A DNA stretch of 34,169 bases from Novosphingobium fluoreni (GCF_014196615.1 NZ_JACIDY010000013.1:1-34169), one strand, 5' to 3'. Numbered from the stretch's first letter, positions 1-9,074 are shown. Program-made: numbers and translations. Notes: a model not told the origin generated them from the letters alone.

Positions 1-158
1 TGGAATGCCGATCGACATGAACATCGCAGCAAGATGCCAGTCGATATCCACTTAGACAACCGACCGTCCAATCTCAGCGCACCCCGGACGCTTACAATCG
101 CCTGGCCTTACGCGAGTTTTTCACCGCGCGGATCGCCCAGTCCGCGCCCGGTACGCAG

Positions 159-557
159 ATGGCGGTCCACTATCTCGATCTCGATGGGTTCAAGCCGGTC
201 AACGATCGTTATGGCCATGCCGCAGGCGATCAAGTGCTTCTGGCCGTAGCGGGGCGCTTGCGCAACACTGTGCGCCATACCGACATGGTCGCACGCCTTG
301 GCGGGGATGAGTTCGCCATCGTCCAGCTTGGCATCACCAACGAGGAAGAGGCCCATGGCCTGGCATGGCGGGTCCGTGATGTGATACAGCAGCCCTTCCA
401 GATCGACAGCTTCAGCATCTCGCTCACCACCAGCATCGGCACCGTGCTCAATTTCGACCAAGGTGCATCGCTTGATGCGCTGTTGCGGCTCGCCGACGCC
501 CAACTCTACGGCGTGAAGCGCGCGCGACAGAGAGTTCTGCTGGGGGTGCCGGCCTGA
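159..557 (+). CDS. Truncated GGDEF-domain (diguanylate cyclase-like) protein
   Basis: This is most of a GGDEF domain, the c-di-GMP synthase fold. Visible are the metal-binding LDLDGFKPVND segment, the YGHAAGD turn, the signature RLGGDEF and an intact inhibitory-site RxxD (RHTD) just before it. The protein stops soon after the domain and no EAL domain follows. The same frame is open upstream only to a stop at 18-20. There the usual DxLTGLxNR opening motif appears collapsed to PDAYNRLALREFF, as if about four residues were lost. No sensor domain precedes it. The ATG at 159 lies inside the domain, so this is probably a decayed or truncated gene remnant, although active-site residues remain. Domain identity is clear; function as a cyclase is doubtful. 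Confidence 0.6.
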   Translation: MAVHYLDLDGFKPVNDRYGHAAGDQVLLAVAGRLRNTVRHTDMVARLGGDEFAIVQLGITNEEEAHGLAWRVRDVIQQPFQIDSFSISLTTSIGTVLNFDQGASLDALLRLADAQLYGVKRARQRVLLGVPA

Positions 558-681
558 GGCCATCAACCGCGCGACGTGATCGGCGGAATGCTCTCCTTCC
601 CTTGGGTGACACCGAGTGCGCGATCGGCCGCAAAAGAACGAGAAGGCTGACGCTCCTGCAGCTTGTCGCTATGAGGCCGCG

Positions 682-1656
682 ATGGACATATCCCGCCCTG
701 ACTGCCCTGCCCCGGTCCAAGTCGCTGCCTTGTATCGTTTCGCGCGCTTGCCTCACTGCGCCGATCTGCGCGCACCGTTGCAACGCTTGTGCCTGGAAGA
801 GGGAATTCGCGGCACGCTGCTTTTGGCCAGCGAGGGGATCAACGGCACGATCGCGGGCTCGCCTGAGGGTATCTCGCGCGTGCTGGACCACATCCGCGCC
901 CTGCCCGATTGCGCCGACGTTGATGTCAAATTGTCGAGCGCGTCGGCCATGCCGTTCCACCGGATGAAGGTACGCCTGAAAGCTGAGATCGTCACGATGG
1001 GCCAGCCTGACATCGACCCAGCCGCCAGTGCCGGAACCTACGTCGAGCCGCAGGACTGGAATGCGCTGATCGCTGATCCGAATACCATCGTGATCGACAC
1101 GCGTAATGATTACGAAGTTGCCGTAGGCACGTTCGAGGGTGCGATAGATCCGAAAACCGCGCGCTTTCGCGACTTCCCGGAGTGGTTTCGCAACGAACGC
1201 GGACGCCTGCTAGGCTCTGGCACCCCGCCCAAAGTCGCGATGTTCTGCACCGGCGGCATCCGGTGCGAAAAGTCCACGGCCTTTCTGAAGGCAGAGGGTG
1301 TGGAGGACGTCTATCACCTCAAGGGTGGGATTCTGAAATACCTGGAAACCGTGCCCGAGGAGCAGAGCCTGTGGCGCGGCGAGTGCTTCGTGTTCGATCA
1401 GCGCGTCACGATCGGTCACGGTCTGGCCCAAGGTACGTACACGCTGTGCCATGCCTGCCGCCGCCCCGTTCGCGCAGACGACATCGAGTCACCGCTATAT
1501 GAGCCCGGCGTAAGCTGCCCGGCCTGCCACCACGAACGCAGCGAAGGGCAGCGCGCATCCTACCGCGAACGCCACCGCCAGGAACTTCTGGCCGCCGAAC
1601 AAGGACGGGCTCATGTGGGCATGGTCAATCCGCGGCCTGACCAAGATGGCCACTGA
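682..1656 (+). CDS. trhO: tRNA 5-hydroxyuridine synthase TrhO (rhodanese family)
   Basis: A 324-aa protein of the TrhO/YceA family, which in other bacteria hydroxylates U34 of certain tRNAs on the way to cmo5U/mcmo5U. An N-terminal acylphosphatase-like half carries [14 protein letters not shown]. The rhodanese domain follows, with VIDTRNDYE and the family active-site loop [11 protein letters not shown] (Cys189 and Cys195). Two CxxC pairs near the C-terminus (CHAC, CPAC) look like a small metal-binding knuckle. The frame is open to 616, but homology begins at the ATG at 682 ([20 protein letters not shown]), so that start was chosen; no strong ribosome site is seen. The last 11 bases overlap the downstream GST start, suggesting co-translation. 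This is a housekeeping-type gene, unrelated to the catabolic clusters. Confidence 0.85.
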   Translation: MDISRPDCPAPVQVAALYRFARLPHCADLRAPLQRLCLEEGIRGTLLLASEGINGTIAGSPEGISRVLDHIRALPDCADVDVKLSSASAMPFHRMKVRLKAEIVTMGQPDIDPAASAGTYVEPQDWNALIADPNTIVIDTRNDYEVAVGTFEGAIDPKTARFRDFPEWFRNERGRLLGSGTPPKVAMFCTGGIRCEKSTAFLKAEGVEDVYHLKGGILKYLETVPEEQSLWRGECFVFDQRVTIGHGLAQGTYTLCHACRRPVRADDIESPLYEPGVSCPACHHERSEGQRASYRERHRQELLAAEQGRAHVGMVNPRPDQDGH

Positions 1657-2263
1657 ACCCGTCCTCTACAGCTTCCGGCGATGTCCCTACGCGATGCGCG
1701 CCAGACTGGCCCTTGCGGTCAGCGGTATCGCCTACGAACTGCGGGAGGTGAAGCTTTCCGCAAAACCGCAGGCCATGCTGGCAGCCTCGCCAAAGGGCAC
1801 GGTCCCGGTGCTGGTTCTGGCCAGCGGCGAGGTGATCGATCAAAGTATAGACATCATGCATTGGTCCCTGGCCATAAGTGATCCCGAAGGCTGGCTGGCG
1901 CAGGACGACACGGCGCTGATCGCCGCCAACGACGGCCCGTTCAAGCATGACCTGGATCGCTATAAATATCCCGAGCGGCACGATTGCGATGCATTACTAC
2001 ATCGCGAATGTGGGCTCACCTTTTTGCGCACCCTCGACGCCAGGCTTGTACACGCCAACTACCTTTGTGGCCCGACGCGAGGGCTGACAGATGCGGCGAT
2101 CATGCCGTTCATCCGGCAATTTGCCGCGGTGGACCGCGACTGGTTCGATGCGCAGCCCCTTCCCTATCTCCAGAAGTGGTTAGCGGATCACCTTACGTCC
2201 CGATTATTCGAGGCGGTCATGGTCCGGCTGCCACCCTGGTCACCGGCAAGGGCGCCGAACTGA
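1646..2263 (+). CDS. Glutathione S-transferase family protein
   Basis: A 205-aa soluble GST-fold protein. The N-terminal thioredoxin-like half contains [11 protein letters not shown] with candidate catalytic Cys13, then the cis-Pro segment GTVPVLVL and the E/D-Q-S turn ([11 protein letters not shown]) that binds the glutathione gamma-glutamyl group. The C-terminal helical half ends in the conserved LPPW. The ATG at 1646 is preferred over the upstream in-frame start at 1613 because it places the fold at residue 5. It overlaps the 3' end of trhO by 11 bp, so the two are probably one transcript. Its substrate is not identifiable. Its stop lies 5 bp from the stop of the convergent TonB receptor, with no obvious terminator hairpin between them. 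Confidence 0.8.
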   Translation: MATEPVLYSFRRCPYAMRARLALAVSGIAYELREVKLSAKPQAMLAASPKGTVPVLVLASGEVIDQSIDIMHWSLAISDPEGWLAQDDTALIAANDGPFKHDLDRYKYPERHDCDALLHRECGLTFLRTLDARLVHANYLCGPTRGLTDAAIMPFIRQFAAVDRDWFDAQPLPYLQKWLADHLTSRLFEAVMVRLPPWSPARAPN

Positions 2264-2268
2264 CAGCC

Positions 2269-4278
2269 TCAAAACGTGTATCGCGCCCCGATCTTTACGG
2301 TACGCGGTTCGACCACCCTGCTGAGGCGACCGTCTTCGGGGCCGAAGCGGTCAAAGCCCGGAATATAAGACCCGTAGTAGTAGGCGATGTCCTTGTCGCG
2401 GCTGTTCAGAATGTTGAGCACCTCACCGTAGATCGTGATTTTCCGTCCCTTCCAGGCCCCCCGCGCGTTCAGGACCGTGCTGCCACGATCGCGCACCGAG
2501 TTGTCCTCTAGCAACGGATAAGGACCAAGATGGCGGACGCGAATGCTCGCCTCCCATGGGTCCAGAACGATCGAGGCGCCGGCCGAAGCCGCATTCTCAA
2601 AGGCGTTGGGAATGCGATCACCGTTATCGTACCGCGAATGGCTTGCCGTGTAGTTTCCATCGAGCGCCAGCCAAGGCGTCGGACGCCAGAATGCCACTAG
2701 TTCGTATCCGTGACGCTTACTGGCGCCGGTGGGCTCCACCGCGTTGGAATCGCCCACGAAGCGCAATTCGCTGCCCACGTTCAGCCACCAGTAAGTGCCC
2801 GTCACTGACAATTGGCCAAACTGCAAACGCGCGCCCAGCTCCTTGCCGGTCCCGCGAACCAGCACCGGCACCTGCGTTTCGATGTTGACCGCGCCGCGAA
2901 CGTCGTTGGAATGGAAACCCCGCCCCCAATTGGCGTAGACCTCAAAATGCGGGCTTAGCTGATACGCGATAGACGCCTTGGGCGAGATGATCGCATCATG
3001 TCCCTTGCCTTCGCCCAGCGCCGCGGCAGCCTGATCCCGCGCACGAACGGCGTAATGATAAAAGTCCCCGCGCAGGCCACCCGTCAGCCGAAGCCCTGGA
3101 AGCGGCGTCCACATCGCTTCACCGTAAAGCGCCGCCGATGCTTGCTCCACGTGGTAACGCCCCAGCGAGTACAGGAAGGCCCGATCCGCCGTCCGAGTTA
3201 CGCCTACGGAGCCAATATGATCATATCGGTTCTCCGTGCCTATCGTGAGCCGAAGGGCGGAGGCGATATTCCATTGTTTGCGCGCATTAAGACCCACCAC
3301 CCAGCGCTTGTCGAACTGGTGGATTTGCGCACTCGTCCCGTCGGGGTCGGCATACGTCGGGTTCGAGAACATGTTCCACGCGTAATACTGCCCGTAGAGG
3401 TTCGCGCTCCAGGACGGCTGCTTGATCGCTATATTACCGATTAAGCGTGTCGTCCGTCCGCGCGCGGTGGGATCCGGCGAGCAGAACACGTCCGGGCAGA
3501 CCGGGCTGCCGATAATTCGCTCCGGGATCTGTTCGGTCGGCCGCCAGGTGGCGCTATAGGCGTGCAGCGATGCTTCCAGGGCGCCCTTCCCCAACGCTCG
3601 CGCGTATTTGGCAAAGCCGGCATAGTGGCGCAGATGTTCAGGCTCCTGCCAGGGCCCGTCGTACTGCTTGGCCTGGCCCACCAGCGTCAGGCTGCCGCCC
3701 GCGAAGTTCTTGATCGTGCCGCCAGCGGCAAGCCGTGCAGCGCGATAGGAACCGCTTTCAAGGGATACCCATGGTCGATCAAAGCCATCGATCGTGGTCA
3801 TATAGGCGGCTCCCGCCAGCGCGAAGTCCCCACTATCTGCGCGGTACGGTCCTTTGCGAAAATCCTCCCGTCCGACAATTTCGGGAATCAAGCCGTTCAG
3901 GTCCAGATAGCCCTGCCCGTGCCCATGGGTGCGTAAGTTCATCTGCACACCATCGATATATGTCGTGAAATCGGACCCATGATCCAGGTTGAAGCCACGC
4001 AGGAAGTACTGGTTGGCCTTGCCGCTGCCCGAGTGCTGGGCCGCCACAAGTCCCGGCACCGCTTCCAACAATTCGGCCACGCGAAGCAGCGGACGCACCA
4101 AGAGGTCAGAGCCGGCTATAGTGCCCTCGCTGGCGGCGTGTGCCGTGCCGATCTTGGCCTCCCCTCGCCCAAAGACGACGATATCCTTGGACGCGTCGTC
4201 CGCACTCTCTGCCATCGCTGGCTGCGCTAGCATTCCCGCTAGCAGGGTCGCTCCAACAGCTAGTATTTTCACTCTCAC
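2269..4278 (-). CDS. TonB-dependent outer-membrane receptor
   Basis: A TonB-dependent receptor of about 669 aa. A signal peptide (MRVKILAVGATLL... cut after AMA) is followed by a TonB box-like DIVVFGRG, the plug domain (ELLEAVPGLV, FLRGFNLDHG, YIDGVQMN, THGHGQGYLDLN) and a beta-barrel ending in the expected terminal Phe (KIGARYTF). The plug resembles the subfamily with a His-rich HGHGQGY loop; its ligand is not known to me. The open frame extends to a TTG at 4335, but the GTG at 4278 places the signal peptide at the N-terminus and is preferred. It is monocistronic here and convergent with the GST. It would import a scarce nutrient or substrate across the outer membrane using TonB/ExbBD, which are not in the window. 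Confidence 0.88.
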   Translation of the reverse strand: MRVKILAVGATLLAGMLAQPAMAESADDASKDIVVFGRGEAKIGTAHAASEGTIAGSDLLVRPLLRVAELLEAVPGLVAAQHSGSGKANQYFLRGFNLDHGSDFTTYIDGVQMNLRTHGHGQGYLDLNGLIPEIVGREDFRKGPYRADSGDFALAGAAYMTTIDGFDRPWVSLESGSYRAARLAAGGTIKNFAGGSLTLVGQAKQYDGPWQEPEHLRHYAGFAKYARALGKGALEASLHAYSATWRPTEQIPERIIGSPVCPDVFCSPDPTARGRTTRLIGNIAIKQPSWSANLYGQYYAWNMFSNPTYADPDGTSAQIHQFDKRWVVGLNARKQWNIASALRLTIGTENRYDHIGSVGVTRTADRAFLYSLGRYHVEQASAALYGEAMWTPLPGLRLTGGLRGDFYHYAVRARDQAAAALGEGKGHDAIISPKASIAYQLSPHFEVYANWGRGFHSNDVRGAVNIETQVPVLVRGTGKELGARLQFGQLSVTGTYWWLNVGSELRFVGDSNAVEPTGASKRHGYELVAFWRPTPWLALDGNYTASHSRYDNGDRIPNAFENAASAGASIVLDPWEASIRVRHLGPYPLLEDNSVRDRGSTVLNARGAWKGRKITIYGEVLNILNSRDKDIAYYYGSYIPGFDRFGPEDGRLSRVVEPRTVKIGARYTF

Positions 4279-5331
4279 CAGTTTGTCCCATGTGGTTCTG
4301 ATACGACGTTGCGCAAAAGCGAACGACGCCTGCAAGTTACGAACGGTTCTGAGAGAGCTGGATCAACGCCAACGAAACGTTACTGCAACGGTGTCGGATC
4401 AGGTGACCCAGCATTTTCAGGTGCTTCTGAATAGGCGGAAGGGCTAGTCGCTGATGACGGCAAACCCGGCTTCAGGTTAATTCAGAGAAGGTGAACTCGC
4501 TTCTGCGCCCCGGATGGACGTTGGCGGATGGAGCCAGTTCGGCGCAACTATTCAAGCCTTAACCGGATACGCGGGGCACAGCCTCTCGATGCGGTCATCC
4601 GACGAACGGCAGCGGCGGCGAAACTTGGCGCAACGTTAAATGAGAGGCACTCACCTGCAATGCTCCGTCATTGCCAGCAAAATCTGGCCAGACGTCATAG
4701 TGCGAGATGGCAGCATCTACGATTATCGACGGCTAAGGCAGCGCGCTCATCTGGTTAGCCTTTTGTGCATCCATCGGAAGGTTTTGAGCGAACATAGGCA
4801 CTTGCAAAAGCTGCGGCATACCCCGGCGGTTTGGATCCGGATCACGTTCGGAACTTGGATAATGCCAACCGATTTGACCGCCGATCTCAAAACTACGCTT
4901 GCCAAAGCGGTCTCGTAAGCGCCGCCTTCGTGAGACTGCGACCTGGCACCATCGCGCGAAACGATAACTAGGATTGGTGTCAACGCACCTCAAACAAATC
5001 GCGTATTTCCTAGGCATTCATGCTCATCACGCATGTACCAGCAGTTGTGAAGCGAAATCGAGTATGCTGCACACTCTAGTGCGACTGCTTATAAAGCGAG
5101 TGGCGTGACGAGCTGCGAGCTGGTCCTTTTGGCAACAAAAATTGCGTTCGTTGCGAACAAACCGCGCCAGTATTGGATAATATCTTGTTCGCTCTCCCGC
5201 CCTGTGATTATATTGATGTTATAAAGGGGCGGGGAACGAAGCAAGTCGGCAGCAGAGTCATCATATTTATGAGACGACATCTGAAGGAAATTAACAATTT
5301 ATCTCTCGAGACTTAAAAACAGGCTCATCCT
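4279..5331. other. Gene-poor 1 kb stretch between TonB receptor and parB
   Basis: No convincing gene was found over about 1 kb. Small overlapping open frames occur on both strands around 4528-5017, but none has a recognisable domain or ribosome site. A 63-codon minus-strand frame at 5089-5280, downstream of parB, starts with ATG but lacks a purine-rich site upstream and matches nothing I recognise. From about 5080 the sequence is AT-richer than its surroundings. It may be decayed mobile DNA joining the replication backbone to the left-hand genes; that is inference. Confidence 0.4.
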
Positions 5332-6354
5332 TCACGGCCAATACTTTTCCAAAACTTGATTTATTGCCGCCTCAGCTTCTTTCCGCTCTCCACCGCCGTT
5401 AATCAGGAGCGTCACTTGAATGCCCCGCCGGCCAAGATTTTCCACCGACAGCAATGGCTTTCCGTTTGGAGACGTGACCTTTTCACCTTTGCCTGACCTT
5501 TTGGGGGTTCCTGACCCCTTGGGGGATGGATCCGCAGCTTTGCTGAGCGCCCGTATTATATCAGGCACCGGCATACTCGCTGCCCGGCCATCGTAATTGG
5601 ATGAGAGCCGCTCAGCCTCAGCAAACACGCGTTGCCGGCGTTCATCCGGCTTCAACAGCGGCTTGATGGCCGTCACATGCTTGATACGAAGATCCTGTGG
5701 CGATGGAAAAGCCGCCATCAATTCCGGTGGTAATCGGGCGAGATCGAGATATCTGCTCAACCAGCTCTCGGTCACGTTTATCCGTTCCGCCATAATTTTC
5801 TGGCGCCCCTCGTAATAAGCCCCAAGGGCACGAAGATAATCTCTGGCCCGTTCCAGATCGGTGAGATCGTCGCGGGCCCGATTTTCGATGTCCGCAAGAC
5901 GAAAAGCCTCCTCATCCGTCAGGCTGCGGATGTCGATCAAGAATCGAAAGTCGGGATAGTTGTGCGAGCGAAGCCACGTGATCGTCCAATGCCGCCTCGC
6001 ACCGCAAATCACTTCAAAATCGTAGGCGGGGTCGTCTTTCACCCGGCGCACTATCGCGGCCATTTCCTGCTTACCTTGGGCTTTGATGCTTTCGATCAGG
6101 TCGGAGCAGCGTTCTTCACTGAGAAGCGCGTATTCGCGATTGTGCCCCGCCCACATGCGGCATCGTGCGGGATCAACAAGTTCGTACGTACGGGAAACCA
6201 CGCTACCGGTGGCCAGCTCCGCCAAGCGACTCTCCCGCCCGGAAAGCACGCTGGCACCAATCCCAGGCCGACGAGGAGCTGGCGGCGACGCCGATACGTC
6301 GGGATCTATTCCTGCGACCAGATCAGCAGCAAAGCTGGCGTTCTTTTTACTCAT
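5332..6354 (-). CDS. parB: ParB-family centromere-binding partition protein
   Basis: A 340-aa ParB/RepB/Spo0J-type DNA-binding protein. A ParB N-terminal nuclease/CTPase-like domain spans about residues 55-150. It contains ICGARRHWT, a variant of the family GERRxRA box, and is followed by IENRARDDLTDLERARDYL. A KorB/HTH-like segment (IMAERINVTESWLSRYLDLARLP) recognises DNA, and a basic linker and C-terminal dimerisation region follow. The ATG at 6354 has a good ribosome site (AGGAGAG, complement of 6361-6367). It lies 45 bp after parA with a 20-bp palindrome in the gap, and is co-directional with repA and parA. Together with ParA it should segregate the plasmid, loading on a parS site, for which the palindromes here are the candidates. 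Confidence 0.88.
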   Translation of the reverse strand: MSKKNASFAADLVAGIDPDVSASPPAPRRPGIGASVLSGRESRLAELATGSVVSRTYELVDPARCRMWAGHNREYALLSEERCSDLIESIKAQGKQEMAAIVRRVKDDPAYDFEVICGARRHWTITWLRSHNYPDFRFLIDIRSLTDEEAFRLADIENRARDDLTDLERARDYLRALGAYYEGRQKIMAERINVTESWLSRYLDLARLPPELMAAFPSPQDLRIKHVTAIKPLLKPDERRQRVFAEAERLSSNYDGRAASMPVPDIIRALSKAADPSPKGSGTPKRSGKGEKVTSPNGKPLLSVENLGRRGIQVTLLINGGGERKEAEAAINQVLEKYWP

Positions 6355-6371
6355 GCCCCGCTCTCCTATGG

Positions 6372-6391
6372 AAATTGCACCGGTGCAATTT
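6372..6391. promoter_or_regulatory. Perfect 20-bp palindrome, candidate parS/operator (copy 1)
   Basis: The sequence AAATTGCACCGGTGCAATTT is a perfect inverted repeat lying between parA and parB. An identical core occurs downstream of repA (7771-7794), and I saw no further copy elsewhere in the window. Its position inside a partition operon suggests a ParB-binding centromere or an operator for the HTH-bearing ParA. Which of the two it is cannot be decided from sequence. Confidence 0.7.
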
Positions 6392-6399
6392 GGTCCGCC

Positions 6400-7602
6400 T
6401 CATGCCCGCCCCTCCTTGCGAAGACGAGCGGCATGGCTTGGCCACATCATGCGCACCTCAAGCTCGATCTCACTGTTGACGCCATCCAGATAAGCCAGGC
6501 AACGATTGCGAACGGCCGAACTCGTGACCGGTCCATCCAATTCGTAAACCGTCATCAATCGCGCCGTGGCGTTATCAATCTCAGCCGAGTCCTTCAGCGG
6601 CGTGCGAACGATCCCGTGCCCAAAAATCGTCCGCATCAAGTTCAGCATCTCTTTTTGCATTGACTTGTTTTCATCGACTTTCGAGGCGACGAACCGCAAA
6701 AACTTGAGCGTTGGCGCCATGCCGCGATCGGCAAGAGTTTCAATCGTTTCGTCCAACATCGCCAGAAACGCTGCAGTTGACGAGAAATCCATCACGGTCG
6801 GAGGTACCGGCACAACTAGCGCGTTCGCCGCCCGGAGCACAGATAAGGAGATCGCTCCCAGAGCTGGGGGAGGATCGAGAACGACCACATCAAATCTATC
6901 GGAAATGCTGGCGATCCCCTGCGCCATACGATCTATGAGGTTTGCCTGCCCACGGGCCATGCGCGCTGCGATCTCGTACTCGGATTGAAACAGTCGCAAA
7001 TTTGCAGGTATCAATTCCAACCCATCGAAGTGGGTCTTGCGTAAGGCATAATCTAACGACTCGATGTCATCATGACGCAAGAACGGATAGAGAGTGTCGT
7101 CTTCCGTAAGGTCAAGGTCGGGGACGTAACCGAACAGGGTGGTGGCTGAAGCCTGGCTGTCACAATCGATGAGCGCGACCCTGTATCCCCTAATCGCAAG
7201 ATACTGCGCCAAATGCACGGACAGAGTCGACTTGCCGACGCCACCTTTGAAATTCTGAACGGCGATCACACTGCACGGATCGGTGCCTGTCCGCCATGGA
7301 CGGGTGCCGAATAAGCCACGCATGTCGTTCAACTGCGCGAGAGTATATCCAACACGTCGATTGTTTTGGGTCCGGGGAGGCTGCGGCAGGCGACCATCTT
7401 TTTCGGCTTCGCGGATGGCTGCGGGGGTGCGGCCAACAAGCTCTGCGGCTTTTCCAATAGGAAACGTCGGCTCTCGCCTCTCATCCGCCCGCGCGCTACG
7501 AGCAGAATCACGCAGGCGTTGCAGAACAGAGCTGGTCCTCTGCGCAAGTGCCGTCACCGACAGCGTATCTGCCGCACCATCAATATCGATAGATGAAGCC
7601 AC
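6400..7602 (-). CDS. parA: ParA partition ATPase (long, type Ia-like)
   Basis: A 400-aa Walker-type ParA ATPase. The N-terminal extension (about residues 45-110) contains a MerR/HTH-like segment (FPIGKAAELVGRTPAAIR ... GYTLAQLNDMRGLFG) typical of long ParA proteins that also repress their own operon. The ATPase domain follows, with the deviant Walker A FKGGVGKST, LIDCDSQASATTLFGY and the Walker B-like VVLDPPPALG. The open frame reaches 7647, but the GTG at 7602 sits 5 bp after an excellent ribosome site (AAGGAGG, complement of 7608-7614), so that start was chosen. It lies between repA and parB on the same strand, giving a repA-parA-parB order. It moves ParB-bound plasmid copies over the nucleoid. 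Confidence 0.9.
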   Translation of the reverse strand: MASSIDIDGAADTLSVTALAQRTSSVLQRLRDSARSARADERREPTFPIGKAAELVGRTPAAIREAEKDGRLPQPPRTQNNRRVGYTLAQLNDMRGLFGTRPWRTGTDPCSVIAVQNFKGGVGKSTLSVHLAQYLAIRGYRVALIDCDSQASATTLFGYVPDLDLTEDDTLYPFLRHDDIESLDYALRKTHFDGLELIPANLRLFQSEYEIAARMARGQANLIDRMAQGIASISDRFDVVVLDPPPALGAISLSVLRAANALVVPVPPTVMDFSSTAAFLAMLDETIETLADRGMAPTLKFLRFVASKVDENKSMQKEMLNLMRTIFGHGIVRTPLKDSAEIDNATARLMTVYELDGPVTSSAVRNRCLAYLDGVNSEIELEVRMMWPSHAARLRKEGRA

Positions 7603-7651
7603 GACGCCCTCCTTGCTAAACCTGCGATGGCATAGCCCTGTTTGCACTTTA

Positions 7652-7670
7652 GCGTCAACTATTGCGTCAA
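7652..7670 (-). promoter_or_regulatory. Tandem TTGACGC motifs, candidate parA promoter/operator
   Basis: On the minus strand two TTGACGC heptamers repeat with a 12-bp period (complements of 7664-7670 and 7652-7658), 50-70 bp upstream of the parA GTG. Each resembles a -35 element. A matching -10 is weak (CTATGC, 17 bp after the nearer copy). The direct repeat could be a ParA/ParB operator overlapping the promoter. This is suggestive only. Confidence 0.35.
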
Positions 7671-7770
7671 ATTTGCAAATCGTCCCGTGATCTGATCAAT
7701 AAACATGGCGATAGGGGGGTGTATTTCGTCCAGATACCGACAGCCACCTGACTCATTGGGGGCACGGAAC

Positions 7771-7794
7771 CAAAATTGCACCGGTGCAATTTTG
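7771..7794. promoter_or_regulatory. Perfect 24-bp palindrome, candidate parS/operator (copy 2)
   Basis: A perfect 24-bp inverted repeat whose central 20 bases equal copy 1 at 6372-6391, extended by one more A/T pair and a C/G pair. It begins immediately after the repA stop codon and lies upstream of parA. The two copies therefore bracket the parA coding region. It is a candidate centromere or autoregulatory operator of the partition genes. Confidence 0.7.
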
Positions 7795-7795
7795 C

Positions 7796-8953
7796 TTACG
7801 GACGGCCTCTCCTGGCGAGAAAGCTTTCGCAAAAACCGGTCCAGGACGCGATCAGTTTTGCCCCACTGAGCCGCGTCAATCTCTCGCCCATGTGTCCGCG
7901 ATATGCGTTTGCGATCACATCTATGTCCCACCCGCCGCCGACAGTCCGGGCAATCTCCGCCAAGCGTTCGGCACCGAACCGAATCGTTCCAGCGGGAAAA
8001 AGGTCTTCGCCGGATATAGTCGTTTCGGCGCGTCGTTGAAGTTGTGCGAATGGTTCCACCGGCACGACAATGGCCTCTGTCGTCCCTTCTCGCCTGGGGC
8101 GGCGGCCCCCCGAATGTCGGTCGAGCTCTTCAACCGTTGCGAGTTGCTCCGGGGCATCCTTAGGCTCGAAGCGGAATTCGACCTCGGCAACCGTTCGCCC
8201 CTGCCGAATTTCGCGCCACTCAACTCGGAAGTGGGCGAGCTGATCGATCTCAGCCTTGGCTTTTTCGAGCACCTTGCGCCGCAACTGGGCGAAGTCTTTA
8301 TAGACCTCAGGCGATATGCCCAGCAAAGCGCGCAGCGCCGTCATATCTCCGCGCCAACCGGATTGGCGCCGGTGGAGCCGAAGTGCCCCGATCTCGTAAA
8401 GCTTTAGAGCGTACGCAGAACGAAAACCAAGAACCGCCTGCCGATTGAGGACCGCGTATGTCTCGGACTCCTGGATCAGCTTTCGCGCTTCGGGGGTAAA
8501 TTCCCACTCGATCCAACCGGCGTCAGCACCCTCCTCATCCTCTGCCTCTTCGCGTGAAGATGAGATCAGCGAAAACCGCAAGGTCGCCTTTTTGCCGCGC
8601 CACGATTTGTCATCGACCGCGAAAAGCGTGCGGTGGAGCTCTTCCAGCATCTCCGAAATACGCTCATTACCTTTATGGCCCCGCCGAATATCGGCCTTGC
8701 GCATTCTGTGCGGCCTATCCTCCCAGGCGTCGCCACCCGCGGTCAAAATCATCAGCGCCAATAGCCGCGAGGCGGTCAGGCTGAGGGACTGGCCTTTAAT
8801 GAATTTAACTTCGACGATGCTACCTGGCTTTGCGAACTCCTCCCCGCCCTTCGCCTTGAGGGCAGCCGCGACTTTCATCGCCCGCCCGGGCGATGAATCG
8901 TTTCCAGCAAGCGAAGACTTAATGGTGTCGGACATGGGACTCGTGCTGCTCAC
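7796..8953 (-). CDS. repA: Rep_3-type plasmid replication initiator RepA
   Basis: A 385-aa initiator of the Rep_3 (RepB-like) winged-helix class, which binds origin iterons. The N-terminal winged helix contains SLTASRLLALMILTAGG and the ADIRRGHKGNERISEML segment. The second carries YAVLNRQAVLGFRSAYALKLYEI followed by a GDMTALRALLGI... helix and KVLEKAKAEIDQL, the usual arrangement of these initiators. The C-terminus is a longer basic tail. The start is uncertain: GTG at 8953 or ATG at 8935, neither with a strong ribosome site. A palindrome follows the stop directly, then parA and parB on the same strand. Iterons and inverted half-iterons lie upstream, consistent with initiation and autorepression by RepA. 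Confidence 0.85.
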   Translation of the reverse strand: MSSTSPMSDTIKSSLAGNDSSPGRAMKVAAALKAKGGEEFAKPGSIVEVKFIKGQSLSLTASRLLALMILTAGGDAWEDRPHRMRKADIRRGHKGNERISEMLEELHRTLFAVDDKSWRGKKATLRFSLISSSREEAEDEEGADAGWIEWEFTPEARKLIQESETYAVLNRQAVLGFRSAYALKLYEIGALRLHRRQSGWRGDMTALRALLGISPEVYKDFAQLRRKVLEKAKAEIDQLAHFRVEWREIRQGRTVAEVEFRFEPKDAPEQLATVEELDRHSGGRRPRREGTTEAIVVPVEPFAQLQRRAETTISGEDLFPAGTIRFGAERLAEIARTVGGGWDIDVIANAYRGHMGERLTRLSGAKLIASWTGFCESFLARRGRP

Positions 8954-8993
8954 GCAAGGGATAAAATCCGCGCGTCACTGCGACCTAGTGGTG

Positions 8994-9027
8994 CCTGACC
9001 TGTCCTTCTTCGTCAAGTCAGGGCAGG
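8994..9027 (-). promoter_or_regulatory. Inverted half-iterons near repA start, probable autorepression operator
   Basis: CCTGAC (8994-8999) and GTCAGG (9017-9022) are inverted copies of the iteron 3' end, and CTGTCC (9000-9005) is the complement of the GACAG iteron variant. A -35-like TTGACG on the minus strand (complement of 9011-9016) lies between them. Inverted half-iterons at the rep promoter are the usual repression site in iteron plasmids. The promoter assignment is tentative because no clear -10 was found. Confidence 0.5.
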
Positions 9028-9043
9028 CTAAACGCAAACAGTG

Positions 9044-9059
9044 CCCCCAACTGGTCAGG
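9044..9059 (+). repeat. Outlying iteron copy
   Basis: CCCCCAACTGGTCAGG matches the iteron consensus of the array at 9208-9308 and is nearly identical to its first copy. It lies about 150 bp closer to repA, outside the regular spacing, and may take part in RepA control of its own expression. Confidence 0.7.
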
Positions 9060-9074
9060 TTTGATCGGCAGACA

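Noticed and set aside
616..681. Upstream extension of trhO to 616
   Set aside because: The extra 22 residues do not resemble the family and the homologous protein begins at 682.
4528..5017. Overlapping short frames as a transposase remnant
   Set aside because: No DDE or other transposase motif and no terminal inverted repeats or target duplications could be recognised.
5089..5280. 63-aa minus-strand frame downstream of parB as a gene
   Set aside because: No ribosome site, no recognisable domain, and a composition that follows the AT-rich background.
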